Source of the DNA: Herbaspirillum sp. 3R11
Lineage (GTDB): Bacteria; Pseudomonadota; Gammaproteobacteria; Burkholderiales; Burkholderiaceae_D
DNA: 64,000 bases
Assembly: GCF_004563925.1 (NCBI RefSeq)
Contig: NZ_SPNJ01000002.1
Span: 496,001-560,000 of the forward strand
Direction of reading: 5' to 3'
The notes beneath the pieces are model-generated. The model had not been told where the DNA came from. It saw only the letters and a program-made list of their open reading frames with translations, and searched no databases. Position 1 is the first letter of the stretch. Every line of letters begins with the position of its first letter. Below, in pieces: positions 28,617 to 37,699 of this stretch. A program made the position numbers and the translations under genes.

Positions 28617-28698
28617 TGTCTCAAACAAGACATTGCCCTCAATTTGCCGGTTAGTTCGCCATCAATGTCTCGAACAAGACAATGTCTTGAACAAGACA
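28617..28698. promoter_or_regulatory. Array of three 16-bp dyad operators in a divergent promoter
   Basis: Three near-identical dyads lie between the acyl-CoA synthetase (start 28497) and nitroreductase (start 28774): TGTCTCAAACAAGACA (28617-28632), TGTCTCGAACAAGACA (28666-28681) and TGTCTTGAACAAGACA (28683-28698). The common form is TGTCTYRAACAAGACA, with TGTCT/AGACA arms. The second and third are set 17 bases apart start to start. This is a typical regulator-binding array (TetR-, MarR- or GntR-like half sites); the cognate regulator is not obvious in the window. Confidence 0.8.
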
Positions 28699-28773
28699 AC
28701 ACGTATTCATCATCACCACTAATCTCCGCTCATATGCTGGCATTGCTCGGCTACCTAAAATAATCAGGAGACG

Positions 28774-29502
28774 ATGATGGACCGTGCGGGACTTCCCCCT
28801 GCCATTAGCGAAGACATGCTGCGCAAAGCCGTCGAGTGGGCAATCACATCGCGACGCAGTATTCGCGCTTTTCTTCCCACCGCGGTGCCAAGAGAGCAAA
28901 TTGAGGAAATCCTCGACATCGCTAGATTCGCCGCTACGGGAGTGAATTTGCAACCGTGGCGCGTTCATGTTCTGACCGGCGACGCAAAGGAGAGGCTTTG
29001 CTCCGCCATTCATGAAGTTGACAACAATCCTGTTTTGGCAGCCCAACATCAAGACGAATGGGACTACTACCCAACAGAGTGGATATCCCCATACATCGAC
29101 AGGCGGCGCGACGTTGGCTGGAATCTTTATGGACTTTTGGGAATCCAGAAGGGAGATAAGGAACGCATGCATGCTCAGCACGGCCGCAACTACTCATTCT
29201 TCGATGCGCCTGTCGGATTGATTTTTACAGTCAATCGAATAATGCGCCAAGGAAGCCTGCTCGACTGCGGCATGTTCATGCAAAACATTATGGTCGCTGC
29301 GAGGACACACGGTCTGAGCACCTGCCCACAAGCAGCGTTCATGAAATATCACAAAATTATCTCCAACGAACTGGAATTTTCCGCAGACGAAATGCTGGTT
29401 TGCGGCATGAGTTTGGGCCAGGCCGCGCCAGCGAAAATAGAAAATACCTTAGTAACCAAACGAGAAGGAGTTGCTTCATTCACGAAGTTTCATAACACGT
29501 AG
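28774..29502 (+). CDS. Nitroreductase family protein
   Basis: FMN-dependent oxidoreductase of 242 residues. The FMN-binding opening SRRSIRAFLPTAVPREQIEEILDIARFAATGVNLQPWRVHVL (about residues 26-68) is typical, as are the GLSTCPQAAFM segment near 180 and the C-terminal MSLGQ. AGGAGACG precedes two in-frame ATGs (28774 and 28777). It leads a same-strand series with an MFS transporter, SDR, thiolase and enoyl-CoA hydratase, so it may reduce an activated double bond, quinone or nitro group of the pathway substrate rather than serve as a general nitroreductase. The exact reaction is unknown. Confidence 0.9.
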   Translation: MMDRAGLPPAISEDMLRKAVEWAITSRRSIRAFLPTAVPREQIEEILDIARFAATGVNLQPWRVHVLTGDAKERLCSAIHEVDNNPVLAAQHQDEWDYYPTEWISPYIDRRRDVGWNLYGLLGIQKGDKERMHAQHGRNYSFFDAPVGLIFTVNRIMRQGSLLDCGMFMQNIMVAARTHGLSTCPQAAFMKYHKIISNELEFSADEMLVCGMSLGQAAPAKIENTLVTKREGVASFTKFHNT

Positions 29503-29528
29503 CACCCACAATAAAACTGGAGGACGAC

Positions 29529-30875
29529 ATGCAACAAATTGACGTTATCAAATTGGCCAACGAAGCCAAATTCAACAAGTTCCATCGCTTGATTCTATTC
29601 TGGGGCGTGCTGATTCTCATCCTGGACGGCTATGACCTTGCCGTCGTCGGAGCGGCACTCCCGTCTATCATGAAAGAGATGGGAGTCGATGCCGCGAAGG
29701 CTGGCTTCATGGCTAGCTCGGCCCTGTTCGGCATGATGTTCGGCGCTATGTTTTTCGGCACACTGGCGGACAAGATTGGTCGCCCACTGATGTTGGCCGT
29801 TGGCGTTGGAACATTCAGTGTCTTCACTGCGGCGGCAGGCCTCGCACACGACCCTATCAGCTTCAGCGCTCTTCGCTTCTTGGCTGGCTTGGGCATTGGT
29901 GGGGTGTTGCCGGTGGTCACGGCACAAATGGGCGAATTTTCTCCCGTAAAGGTTCGTGCTCGTCTCGTAACCCTTGTCTTTGCAGGATATTCAGTCGGTG
30001 GAGTCTTGGTCGCATTGACTGGCAAGCAGCTCATTGAGTCGTATGGCTGGCAATCTGTCTTCTTCGTCGCCGGCCTCCCTGTTCTGCTCATCCCCTTTAT
30101 TTTGAAAACAATGCCTGAGTCTATGGCCACGTTGCATCGCAAGGGGCGTCAAGCAAAGCTGGCGGAAGTTGCGCTAAAAATCAATCCAGAACTTCGTTTG
30201 AGCGGCAATGAGGAATTCATCCTTCCAGTCGCCGAACGTGTTGCCAACGCCCCTGTGAAAATGCTCTTCGCAAATGGTCGTGGCTTTAGCACTTTGATGA
30301 TTTGGGTTGCTTATTTCACAGGTCTGTTCATGGTCTATTCCTTGAGCTCCTGGCTGACCAAACTGATGGCGATGGCTGGCTATAGCTTGGGCTCGGCACT
30401 TAACTTTGTCTTGGTGTTCAACTTCGGAGCTATGGTAGGTGCCGTCGGTGGCGGCTGGCTTGGCGACAAGTTCAACATCAAGCACGTGCTCGTCGCGTTC
30501 TACGTAGTGGGCGCTATCTCACTAACCTTGATGGGGTTCACCAAGGAGACTTGGTTGTTGTTTGTAGTCGTCTTCGTAGTTGGCGCATCCACCCTTGGCA
30601 CACAACTTCTGGCATATGCATACGCAGGCGAGTTCTACCCAGTGGCTATCCGCTCCACCGGCGTCGGTTTCGCATCGGGCGTCGGGCGCCTTGGCGCAAT
30701 CATTGCCCCAGTTCTGATTGGTGCATTAGTCACATTGAAGCTTCCCCTGGAACAGAACTTCCTAGGCATCGCCGTGGCAGGTCTGATTGGCGCCGTTGCT
30801 GTGATGCTCATCAACCACAACCTTTCCGGAGCTAGGTTAGCTACAAGAGCGACTTCTCAAACACAAACCGTTTAA
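29529..30875 (+). CDS. MFS transporter, aromatic acid:H+ symporter (AAHS) type
   Basis: Twelve-helix transporter of 448 residues. The first helix LILDGYDLAVVGAALP (about 34-50) with DGYD is the hallmark of the AAHS group (PcaK, BenK, MhpT). The loop 2-3 motif GTLADKIGRP is near 80 and the periplasmic/loop 8-9 motif GWLGDKFNIK near 313. AGGAGG precedes the ATG. It follows the nitroreductase by 26 bases. Together with the divergent acyl-CoA synthetase this suggests import of an aromatic or alicyclic acid followed by CoA activation. Confidence 0.92.
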   Translation: MQQIDVIKLANEAKFNKFHRLILFWGVLILILDGYDLAVVGAALPSIMKEMGVDAAKAGFMASSALFGMMFGAMFFGTLADKIGRPLMLAVGVGTFSVFTAAAGLAHDPISFSALRFLAGLGIGGVLPVVTAQMGEFSPVKVRARLVTLVFAGYSVGGVLVALTGKQLIESYGWQSVFFVAGLPVLLIPFILKTMPESMATLHRKGRQAKLAEVALKINPELRLSGNEEFILPVAERVANAPVKMLFANGRGFSTLMIWVAYFTGLFMVYSLSSWLTKLMAMAGYSLGSALNFVLVFNFGAMVGAVGGGWLGDKFNIKHVLVAFYVVGAISLTLMGFTKETWLLFVVVFVVGASTLGTQLLAYAYAGEFYPVAIRSTGVGFASGVGRLGAIIAPVLIGALVTLKLPLEQNFLGIAVAGLIGAVAVMLINHNLSGARLATRATSQTQTV

Positions 30876-30896
30876 TTTGAAACTTAAGGATTAAAG

Positions 30897-31661
30897 ATGG
30901 GTATCAAGGCTGGTGTATATGTCGTAACCGGTGGAGCATCAGGACTCGGCTCTGCCACGGCGCGAGCAATTGTCGCAGCCGGTGGCTTAGTAGTTCTGGC
31001 AGATGTAAATCCGGTTGCGGGTGCCAAAGCGGAAGCCGCATTCAGCGGCCATGCTAAGTTCGTTCAAGCCGACGTCACGAACGAGAGTAGCGCCGTAGAG
31101 GCTTTTGCAGTTGCCAAGTCCATGGGAAGTGTAGTGGGTCTAATCAACTGCGCTGGCATCGCACCAGCTGAGAAAGTATTTGGTAAGGAAGGTGTTCACC
31201 GGCTGGAAAGCTTTATCCGCGCGGTGAACATCAACCTGATTGGCACCTTCAATATGGCAAGGCTTGCAGTTGAAGCCATGAGTGAAAATGAACCGTCTGA
31301 GAACGGTGAACGCGGCGTCATCATCAATACCGCCTCTATCGCAGCGTTCGATGGCCAAGTGGGTCAAGCTGCCTATGCCGCCTCTAAAGGCGGAGTGGTC
31401 GCTATGACACTACCGCTGGCCAGGGAGCTCTCACGATACGGCATCCGCGTGATGACCATCGCACCCGGCATCATTGAAACGCCCATGATGCTCGACATGC
31501 CGACTGAAGTTCTTTCCTCTCTTGGGAAAATGGTTCCATTTCCACCACGTCTGGGCAAGCCATCAGAGTTCGCCGCTCTCGTGGAACATATCCTGGAAAA
31601 CCGATATTTGAATGGCGAAGTCATCCGTATGGACGGCGCGCTGCGTATGGGCGCGAAGTAG
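30897..31661 (+). CDS. SDR family 3-hydroxyacyl-CoA dehydrogenase (type II, HSD17B10-like)
   Basis: Short-chain dehydrogenase of 254 residues. TGGASGLG is near residue 11, [16 protein letters not shown] near 83, the catalytic Ser in [14 protein letters not shown] near 144, Tyr/Lys in YAASKGG near 158, and [10 protein letters not shown] near 184. The GIAPAE.. and AAFDGQxGQAAY segments are those of the type II 3-hydroxyacyl-CoA dehydrogenase subfamily. It lies 21 bases after the MFS gene and 59 before the thiolase, so it probably oxidises the 3-hydroxyacyl-CoA in this beta-oxidation set. Confidence 0.9.
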   Translation: MGIKAGVYVVTGGASGLGSATARAIVAAGGLVVLADVNPVAGAKAEAAFSGHAKFVQADVTNESSAVEAFAVAKSMGSVVGLINCAGIAPAEKVFGKEGVHRLESFIRAVNINLIGTFNMARLAVEAMSENEPSENGERGVIINTASIAAFDGQVGQAAYAASKGGVVAMTLPLARELSRYGIRVMTIAPGIIETPMMLDMPTEVLSSLGKMVPFPPRLGKPSEFAALVEHILENRYLNGEVIRMDGALRMGAK

Positions 31662-31720
31662 TATTCCGGCCGCCCCAAACTTCCCAATCTCACAGCGGTT
31701 CCATCAAACAGGAGAGAAGA

Positions 31721-32914
31721 ATGTCTTATGACCCGGTAGTTATTGTTTCCGCAGTCAGGACGCCCATAGGCGGCCTGCAAGGAGCGTTTGCGGACCTGAC
31801 CGGTCCGCAGCTTGGCGGTTACGCAATCAAAGCAGCTGTCGCGCGTGCCAAAATCCAACCCGAATACGTTGAGCAAGTTCTGATGGGTTGTGTGCTGCAG
31901 GCTGGCCTAGGTCAGGCACCGGCACGTCAAGCAGCCCTACGTTCCGGACTTCCCAATAGCGTCACCTGTGCGACCATCCATAAGGTCTGCGGCTCAGCAA
32001 TGATGGCCGTGATTCTTGGTCACGACAGCATTCTGGCGGGCTCAGCATCGGTTGTCGTTGCTGGTGGTATGGAGTCGATGACTAACGCGCCCTATCTACT
32101 TCAAAAAGCCCGTCGAGGATATCGACTTGGTCACGAGAAGCTTCTGGACCATATGTTCCTTGATGGCCTGGAGGACTCATATTCTGATGAGAATCGTGGC
32201 CGACTCATGGGTACTTTTGCCGAGGAATGTGCCAAATACTATCGATTCACGCGAGAAGACCAGGACGCCTATGCAATACGCTCTACCCTCCGCGCAAAAA
32301 ATGCCAGTTTGAATGGCAGCTTTGATTGGGAAATGGTACCCGTCACAGTACAGGGAAGAAAGGGCGCGACTGTCGTCGATAAGGATGAGGGGCCGTTCTC
32401 TGTGAATCTGGAACGTGTCCCGACATTGAAACCAGCCTTTAAGGCGGGTGGAACGGTCACGGCAGCCAACTCTTCCTCAATCTCCGATGGCGCCGCCGCG
32501 CTAGTTCTAACGCGAGAATCGACGGCGGCGAAATTGGGACTAACACCGATTGCACGCATCTTGGGTCATGTAGCTTACGCTGGCCTACCCGAGAAATTTC
32601 CTTCCGCCCCCGTCGGTGCCATCCGAGTGCTTTTTGAAAAGACGCAGCTCTCGGCTGATGAAATCGACCTCTTTGAAATCAACGAGGCGTTTGCCGTTGT
32701 CCCTATGGCTGCTGCCCATGACTTGGGACTAGATTTGGAGAAGGTCAACATCCATGGTGGTGCCTGCGCTTTAGGCCATCCAATTGGCGCTTCCGGCGCG
32801 CGCATTCTCGTCACGCTTCTGGGTGCGCTCAAGAAAACCGGCGGGAAGAAAGGTATCGCCAGCCTTTGTATTGGCGGCGGCGAGGCTACGGCGTTGGCCG
32901 TAGAGATGCTGTGA
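31721..32914 (+). CDS. Acetyl-CoA acetyltransferase / 3-ketoacyl-CoA thiolase
   Basis: Thiolase of 397 residues, which cleaves 3-oxoacyl-CoA with CoA. Nucleophilic Cys90 is in IHKVCGSAMMAV, NEAFA lies near 323, the catalytic His in GACALGHPIGASGARI near 348, and the second Cys in LCIGGGEA near 387. The AGGAGAG ribosome site sits before the ATG. The enoyl-CoA hydratase begins within nine bases of its stop, so the two are coupled. This is the last enzymatic step of the local beta-oxidation gene set. Confidence 0.96.
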   Translation: MSYDPVVIVSAVRTPIGGLQGAFADLTGPQLGGYAIKAAVARAKIQPEYVEQVLMGCVLQAGLGQAPARQAALRSGLPNSVTCATIHKVCGSAMMAVILGHDSILAGSASVVVAGGMESMTNAPYLLQKARRGYRLGHEKLLDHMFLDGLEDSYSDENRGRLMGTFAEECAKYYRFTREDQDAYAIRSTLRAKNASLNGSFDWEMVPVTVQGRKGATVVDKDEGPFSVNLERVPTLKPAFKAGGTVTAANSSSISDGAAALVLTRESTAAKLGLTPIARILGHVAYAGLPEKFPSAPVGAIRVLFEKTQLSADEIDLFEINEAFAVVPMAAAHDLGLDLEKVNIHGGACALGHPIGASGARILVTLLGALKKTGGKKGIASLCIGGGEATALAVEML

Positions 32915-32922
32915 GCCAACCG

Positions 32923-33699
32923 ATGAACTACGTGTGTATTACAAGCGAAATCCACGGAAAAGTTGGCCTCATCAGGTTGAACCGCTCCGCGCAGCTAAAC
33001 GCGTTGAACGATGAGCTGCTTGATGAGCTAACTCAGGTTCTCGACATATTTGAGGCGGACAACGAAATTGGATGTATTGTCATCACCGGTTCTCAAAAGG
33101 CCTTTGCTGCGGGCGCGGACATTTCTGCGATGGCCACAATGAGCTACATGAGCGCCTACAAACAGGAGCTTATCACTCGCAATTGGGAACGCGTTACGTC
33201 TTGTAGAAAGCCGGTCATCGCAGCGGTCAGTGGATTCGCGGTTGGAGGAGGCTGCGAACTCGCCATGATGTGCGACATGATTTTTGCATCAGACTCCGCG
33301 AAATTTTCACAACCTGAGGTCAAACTTGGTCTGTTACCTGGAGCAGGAGGAACTCAGCGCCTGCCACGAGCAATCGGGAAAGCCAAAGCAATGGACATGT
33401 GCCTTACTGGGCGAACGATGACTGCGGCGGAGGCAGAGAAAAATGGGCTCGTGGCGAGAATTTTCCCTGCAGAAGAATTGATTGAAGAGACCCTCAAGGT
33501 AGCTACAGAGATAGCATCATTCTCGCAGCCTGTCGCAATGATGATTAAAGAATCCGTTAATCGTGCTTTTGAAAGCAGCCTCCGCGAAGGAATACTTTTT
33601 GAGAGACACGTTTTCCATTCTGTCTTTGCTACTGCCGACAGTAGTGAGGGAATCGATGCATTTCTGACAAAGCGCCATCCAACATTCAAAGATTGCTGA
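32923..33699 (+). CDS. Enoyl-CoA hydratase/isomerase
   Basis: Crotonase-fold hydratase of 258 residues. The oxyanion-hole motif AFAAGADISAM is near residues 60-70, and the catalytic Glu pair is in CELAMMCDMIFASDSAKFSQPEVKLGLLPGAGGTQRLPRAIG near 107-148 (LGLLPGAGGTQ is diagnostic). The ATG at 32923 gives the usual N-terminus; a GTG at 32911 overlaps the thiolase stop and is also in frame. It completes a beta-oxidation set lacking only an acyl-CoA dehydrogenase, which is not found in the window. Confidence 0.94.
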   Translation: MNYVCITSEIHGKVGLIRLNRSAQLNALNDELLDELTQVLDIFEADNEIGCIVITGSQKAFAAGADISAMATMSYMSAYKQELITRNWERVTSCRKPVIAAVSGFAVGGGCELAMMCDMIFASDSAKFSQPEVKLGLLPGAGGTQRLPRAIGKAKAMDMCLTGRTMTAAEAEKNGLVARIFPAEELIEETLKVATEIASFSQPVAMMIKESVNRAFESSLREGILFERHVFHSVFATADSSEGIDAFLTKRHPTFKDC

Positions 33700-33759
33700 G
33701 TAAGGCATTAATTAAAACTTAGCCGAAAGCGGAAGTAAGCTGTAGTGCGAAAGTTTGTA

Positions 33760-33779
33760 GATTTGCATCGAAAATTGAT
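33760..33779 (+). repeat. 20-mer shared in inverse orientation with 25917-25936 (probable IS21 end remnant)
   Basis: GATTTGCATCGAAAATTGAT is identical to the minus strand of 25917-25936. It is followed by GAGTGAAC and, at 33831, by the N-terminal fragment of an IS21-type transposase. The two copies face outwards around the acyl-CoA island. Confidence 0.6.
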
Positions 33780-33830
33780 CTACGTTTTGAGTGAACACAA
33801 TTCTGCTTATGACCATAGCAAGAGATCGGA

Positions 33831-33959
33831 GTGATCGACGTGGCATTACGAGGCATTATTCGACGCTGGCATCTTCGTGACCAGATTCAGTGCACTGGAC
33901 TGATCAAAGAAACTGGTGTTACTTTATTTGAATTGCCAACACAACTGGTCCCCTCATGA
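33831..33959 (+). pseudogene. IS21-family transposase IstA, N-terminal remnant
   Basis: From GTG 33831 the frame reads VIDVALRGIIRRWHLRDQIQ, then CTGLIKETGV, which resembles the first helix-turn-helix of IS21 IstA (IRRWxLRdxxxIreIarrTGlS). It degenerates after about 30 codons and stops at 33959, overlapping the next ATG. No catalytic domain follows. With the repeat at 33760-33779 this is probably the left end of a deleted IS21 element. The istA piece at 8900-9241 begins roughly where this one ends but is on the opposite strand. Confidence 0.55.
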
Positions 33960-34699
33960 CTTCAGAATTCCCTGTGGCACTCGTCACTGGTTCCACGTCA
34001 GGTATTGGCCTGGAAATCGCGCGAAAACTTGCTGAGAAGCGCTATGCTGTTGTCGTCAATTCTCGCTTTTCCTCCGAAACGGGGATGCGTATCGCCGAGG
34101 ATCTCCCTTTGGCGATTTACATCCAAGCCGATTTGTCTGTTGAAACTGATCGCCAAAGATTAATTGAACAAGTTCTTCATCGCTATGGCCGGCTAGATGT
34201 ATTAGTCAACAACGCTGGCATCAGCCGTGTCATTCCGCATGAAGATTTGCTGGCTGTGACCTCGTCGGTGTGGAACGAATTGAACGCGGTCAATCTTATT
34301 GCACCTTTCCATCTAGTTGCTTTGGCGGAGGCCGCGTTACGCAAGTCTGGGGAGGCCGGTAATGCTGGATGCGTTGTCAATATCAGCTCTCACGCCGGCG
34401 TTCGTCCTAAGGGAGCGTCTATCCCATATGCCGCCACGAAGGCAGCTTTGAATCATGTAACCAAGCTACTGGCGTTGTCTCTGGCGCCGAAAATTCGTGT
34501 CAACGCCGTCGCACCTGGATTGGTGGATACACCGCTTACTGCTGAGTGGGTGAACGCACAAGAACTCTGGCGCAATAGGTCTCCCATGAGGCGGGCTGCA
34601 ACGCCGGCAGATATCGCAAACGTCGTAATATCCTTAGTCGACAACCCCTATCTAACTGGAGAAATTATTATGGCAGACGGCGGATTAAATCTTACCTAG
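33956..34699 (+). CDS. SDR family oxidoreductase
   Basis: Short-chain dehydrogenase of 247 residues with VTGSTSGIG near residue 10, NNAGISRVIP near 87, catalytic Ser in NISSHAGVRPKG near 142 and YAATKAAL near 158, ending MADGGLNL. No good ribosome site is visible, and the ATG lies inside the IS21 remnant, so its original leader has probably been replaced. The following 226 bases to the LysR gene contain nothing recognisable. The substrate is unknown. Confidence 0.9.
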   Translation: MTSEFPVALVTGSTSGIGLEIARKLAEKRYAVVVNSRFSSETGMRIAEDLPLAIYIQADLSVETDRQRLIEQVLHRYGRLDVLVNNAGISRVIPHEDLLAVTSSVWNELNAVNLIAPFHLVALAEAALRKSGEAGNAGCVVNISSHAGVRPKGASIPYAATKAALNHVTKLLALSLAPKIRVNAVAPGLVDTPLTAEWVNAQELWRNRSPMRRAATPADIANVVISLVDNPYLTGEIIMADGGLNLT

Positions 34700-34925
34700 T
34701 GTTGATTTTTATCGAACATGGACACACTTAGTGGAGTGAACTCCTCTTGCCGCTCCAACTCGACCGACAACTGTTGGTCTAGTGGGGCGTTTGAACAGGC
34801 GCATCAGGATTTGCACAAGTTCCAAGGACAATCTCCTCCTTCTCCGACGCCATCGACGACCTAGTTACGCATATTTCACGATGCCTCAGTACCTGGTGCA
34901 GGCCATGCCGACGGCCTAGATCTGG

Positions 34926-35852
34926 CTAGACGATCCATTTTATTTCTGTGGTCCGGCCGTCAAGAAGATCTGCATTCAATTCCACAATTTCACTTAGATA
35001 CTCCCAGAGAGCCCTGACGCGCGCCAACTCGCGCCGCTCTGGAGGGGCCACTAGCCAGAAAGTCCGTTGAATGTCGACTTTATCGGGAAGAACTGGAACC
35101 AGGTTTTCGGTCACGCTTCCCAAGAAACACGGTAAAACGGCAATGCCGAGGCCCGCTTTTGCTGCCTGCGCTTGCGCCATTACGCTTGTGCTGCGAAAAC
35201 AGCGTTTGAGAGATGCTCCCCATTTGTGCAGATGAAACTGCTCAGGCGAAAAAACGAGATCATCGACGAAATCAATCCATCGGTGAGCCTGAAAATCCTC
35301 AACTTGTTTTATAGAGGAATGGCTATCTAGGTACTCGGGGGTCGCATATGGAAGCAAACGATATTCTGTGAGCCGGCGAGTGACAAAACTGCTTGTGCTA
35401 GGACGGTCTATCGCGACGGAGGTATCTGCTTCGCGCTTGGAGAGATTCAACGATCTCGAAAGAGGAAGAATATCTACAGTAATCGCTTGGTGACGCTCAC
35501 AGAAATTGGCCATATGTGGCGTCAAAAAAAAAGTCCCAAAAGCTTCCGTCGAGCCAATTCGAATCTCGCCGCTCAGTTCAATTCGGTCGCCATTATTGTT
35601 GTTTATCTTAATCTCAGACAACGTGCTTTCTAACTTCTCGACATGCTCGAGCAACTCATATCCTTCGGCGGTCAGTTGCAGACCTTGAGAGCTGCGATTA
35701 AACAATTTTGAACCCACCTCCTGCTCTAATTTCTGTATTCGTCTCGAGATCGTGGGTTGGCTCATTTTGAGCAAGTACGATGCCTCTAATCCAGATCGTG
35801 TGCGAGCTGTAGCCAGAAAAACCCTGAAATTATCCCAATCGAGGTTACTCAT
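34926..35852 (-). CDS. LysR family transcriptional regulator
   Basis: A 308-residue LysR regulator. Winged HTH at the N-terminus: WDNFRVFLATARTRSGLEASYLLKMSQPTISRRIQKLEQEVGSKLFNRS (about 5-55). Effector domain follows with GEIRIGSTEAFGTFFLTPH near 93, of the group that resembles regulators of MFS/aromatic genes. Three ATGs are in a row (35858, 35855, 35852); GGAG at 35859-35862 favours the last. It is divergent from the MFS/CitE-like genes and has a 43-base block-conserved element in its upstream region (35872-35914) that recurs upstream of the hydrolase/TRAP genes. Confidence 0.93.
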   Translation of the reverse strand: MSNLDWDNFRVFLATARTRSGLEASYLLKMSQPTISRRIQKLEQEVGSKLFNRSSQGLQLTAEGYELLEHVEKLESTLSEIKINNNNGDRIELSGEIRIGSTEAFGTFFLTPHMANFCERHQAITVDILPLSRSLNLSKREADTSVAIDRPSTSSFVTRRLTEYRLLPYATPEYLDSHSSIKQVEDFQAHRWIDFVDDLVFSPEQFHLHKWGASLKRCFRSTSVMAQAQAAKAGLGIAVLPCFLGSVTENLVPVLPDKVDIQRTFWLVAPPERRELARVRALWEYLSEIVELNADLLDGRTTEIKWIV

Positions 35853-35871
35853 CATCATCTCCGTTGTTATT

Positions 35872-35914
35872 CATATTTGCATTGCCATGTTTCATTTTAG
35901 ATCATGGTAAATGC
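35872..35914. promoter_or_regulatory. Block-conserved 43-bp regulatory element, copy A
   Basis: Three blocks, CATATTTGCAT, TTTCATTTTAG and AAATGC, occur with spacings of 7 and 8 bases. Exactly the same blocks and spacings recur at 40204-40246. This copy lies just upstream of the LysR gene, in the divergent region with the MFS gene (start 36255). The rest of the 396-base region up to 36254 holds AAAAAGGAGGAGAC as ribosome site and no gene. Confidence 0.75.
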
Positions 35915-36254
35915 AAAAACTGTGATTTATGATGAATAAAATTTCAACAATAAAAGTGATATGAGGCAAAAATATTCCTACACCTCAGACCTTGTAAGGA
36001 GACACATTTCATGATTGATGGCACCACCTCGAACATCCTCTTCACACTGCAGTTGCAACACAAACATCGCACAGTTTTTGAATAATCTCGCAGGTGGTTA
36101 GCTCCGAATGCTAGTCATCTGGAGTACGTGATTTGAGATAGCGCAGAGGCGCCACATCGGCGATATTCGAAGATCGAAAGTTGATCTTCATGCGGCAAAA
36201 ACAACAAGAGCTTCAAGGCCGCGTTCACTATTCAAACCAAAAAAGGAGGAGACA

Positions 36255-37640
36255 ATGCAAATGAACCCATCAAATCAAGTGGCGGGCAGGATTAGTGTGG
36301 CAGCTCGAATCGAGAGATTGCCTTTAACAAAGTATCAGCGACTGATCTTTATGGTTATCGCTACCGCATGGCTATTTGACTCAATCGACTTAGCCATCAT
36401 GACCTTTATGCTCGGGTCGATCAAAACGGACCTTGGCTTGACGGCGGCGCAAGCGGGTCTGCTTGCAAGCTCAAGTTTTTTAGGCATGCTGGTCGGTGCC
36501 TTGATTGCCGGTATTGCAGCTGATCGCATCGGAAGAAAGCCTGTATTCCAGGTCAGCATGATTTTGTGGGGGGCCGGCAGCCTTGCCTGCGCGTTTGCGC
36601 CAGACGTAAATTATCTTATGCTATTCCGTGTTCTCTTGGGAATCGGCATGGGTATGGAATTTCCCGTCGGACTTTCCATTCTCTCTGAATTTCTGCCAAC
36701 GAAAGGTCGGGGAAAATACATTGCCATTTTGGAGGGGTTCTGGCCCATCGGTTTTATCCTCGCTGGCACTGCAGCATACCTGTTCCTTCCCATCGTAGGC
36801 TGGAGAGGAATCTTCCTTTTGCTGGCAGTGCCCTCCGTCTTCGTGTTCATCTTTCGTCAGATGGTCCCGGAGTCTGCAAGATGGCTTGAAAGCCGAGGGC
36901 GGATAGTAGAAGCCGACCAAGTCGTCTCTCATATTGAAGAAAAGGTCAAAGAATGCCTTAACGGCCAGGAGCTTCCTCCTGTAGATCCTGTATTCGCCGC
37001 TTCTAAATCAACCAGTTCCAAATCGAAGATTTCGGCCCTCTGGGAAAACGGCTATGCCAAACGTACCTTCATGACGTTATGCCTCTGGTTTTTTGCCTTA
37101 TTGGGGTACTACGGCCTCACTACGTGGCTGGGCGCTTTGCTTCAGAATGCCGGCTATGAGGTAACCAAGTCGGTCTTTTACACGATCATCATTTCTTTCG
37201 CTGGCATCCCAGGATTCATGGTGGCGGCGTGGCTAGTGGAGGTATGGGGACGGAAGCCGACATGCATTCTTATGCTTTTAGGTAGTGCAAGCTGCGCGTA
37301 CATCTACGGTCAAACGGCTTCGGTTCAGGCTCCTGTTGCACAGCTAATTGCCGCGGGCTTGTCAATGCAATTCTTCTTCTTCGGAATGTGGTCTGTTCTT
37401 TATGCCTATACCCCGGAATTGTTCCCTACTCAGATCAGGGCGACTGGTGCAGGTCTCGCATCAGCAGTAGGTCGGGTTGGATCTCTGATCGGACCGTCCG
37501 TTATCGGCGTGATTCTACCTGCGGTTGGCCAGGGCGGAGTATTTGCTCTTGGTGCTGTGTCTTTCCTGATCGCAGCGCTCGTAGTGTTAGTGCTCGGAGT
37601 GGAAACAAAGGGACGCTCGCTTGAAGAAGTGTCAAATTAG
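36255..37640 (+). CDS. MFS transporter (metabolite:H+ symporter)
   Basis: A 461-residue twelve-helix transporter. The first helix WLFDSIDLAIMTFMLG resembles the DxxD of organic-acid symporters. The loop 2-3 motif AGIAADRIGRKP is near 93, GIGMGMEFPVGLSILSEFLPTKGRGKYI near 138-165, PESARWLESRG after helix 6 near 215, and VEVWGRKP near 335. GGAGGAG precedes the ATG. It begins a plus-strand series with the CitE-like protein and gate-domain permease, divergent from lysR. Specificity is unknown. Confidence 0.9.
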   Translation: MQMNPSNQVAGRISVAARIERLPLTKYQRLIFMVIATAWLFDSIDLAIMTFMLGSIKTDLGLTAAQAGLLASSSFLGMLVGALIAGIAADRIGRKPVFQVSMILWGAGSLACAFAPDVNYLMLFRVLLGIGMGMEFPVGLSILSEFLPTKGRGKYIAILEGFWPIGFILAGTAAYLFLPIVGWRGIFLLLAVPSVFVFIFRQMVPESARWLESRGRIVEADQVVSHIEEKVKECLNGQELPPVDPVFAASKSTSSKSKISALWENGYAKRTFMTLCLWFFALLGYYGLTTWLGALLQNAGYEVTKSVFYTIIISFAGIPGFMVAAWLVEVWGRKPTCILMLLGSASCAYIYGQTASVQAPVAQLIAAGLSMQFFFFGMWSVLYAYTPELFPTQIRATGAGLASAVGRVGSLIGPSVIGVILPAVGQGGVFALGAVSFLIAALVVLVLGVETKGRSLEEVSN

Positions 37641-37699
37641 TGAAAATAGAGCTCCAGGTACGCAGATGACTGGAGCTCCAACATGGAGAAGCAGATAAC

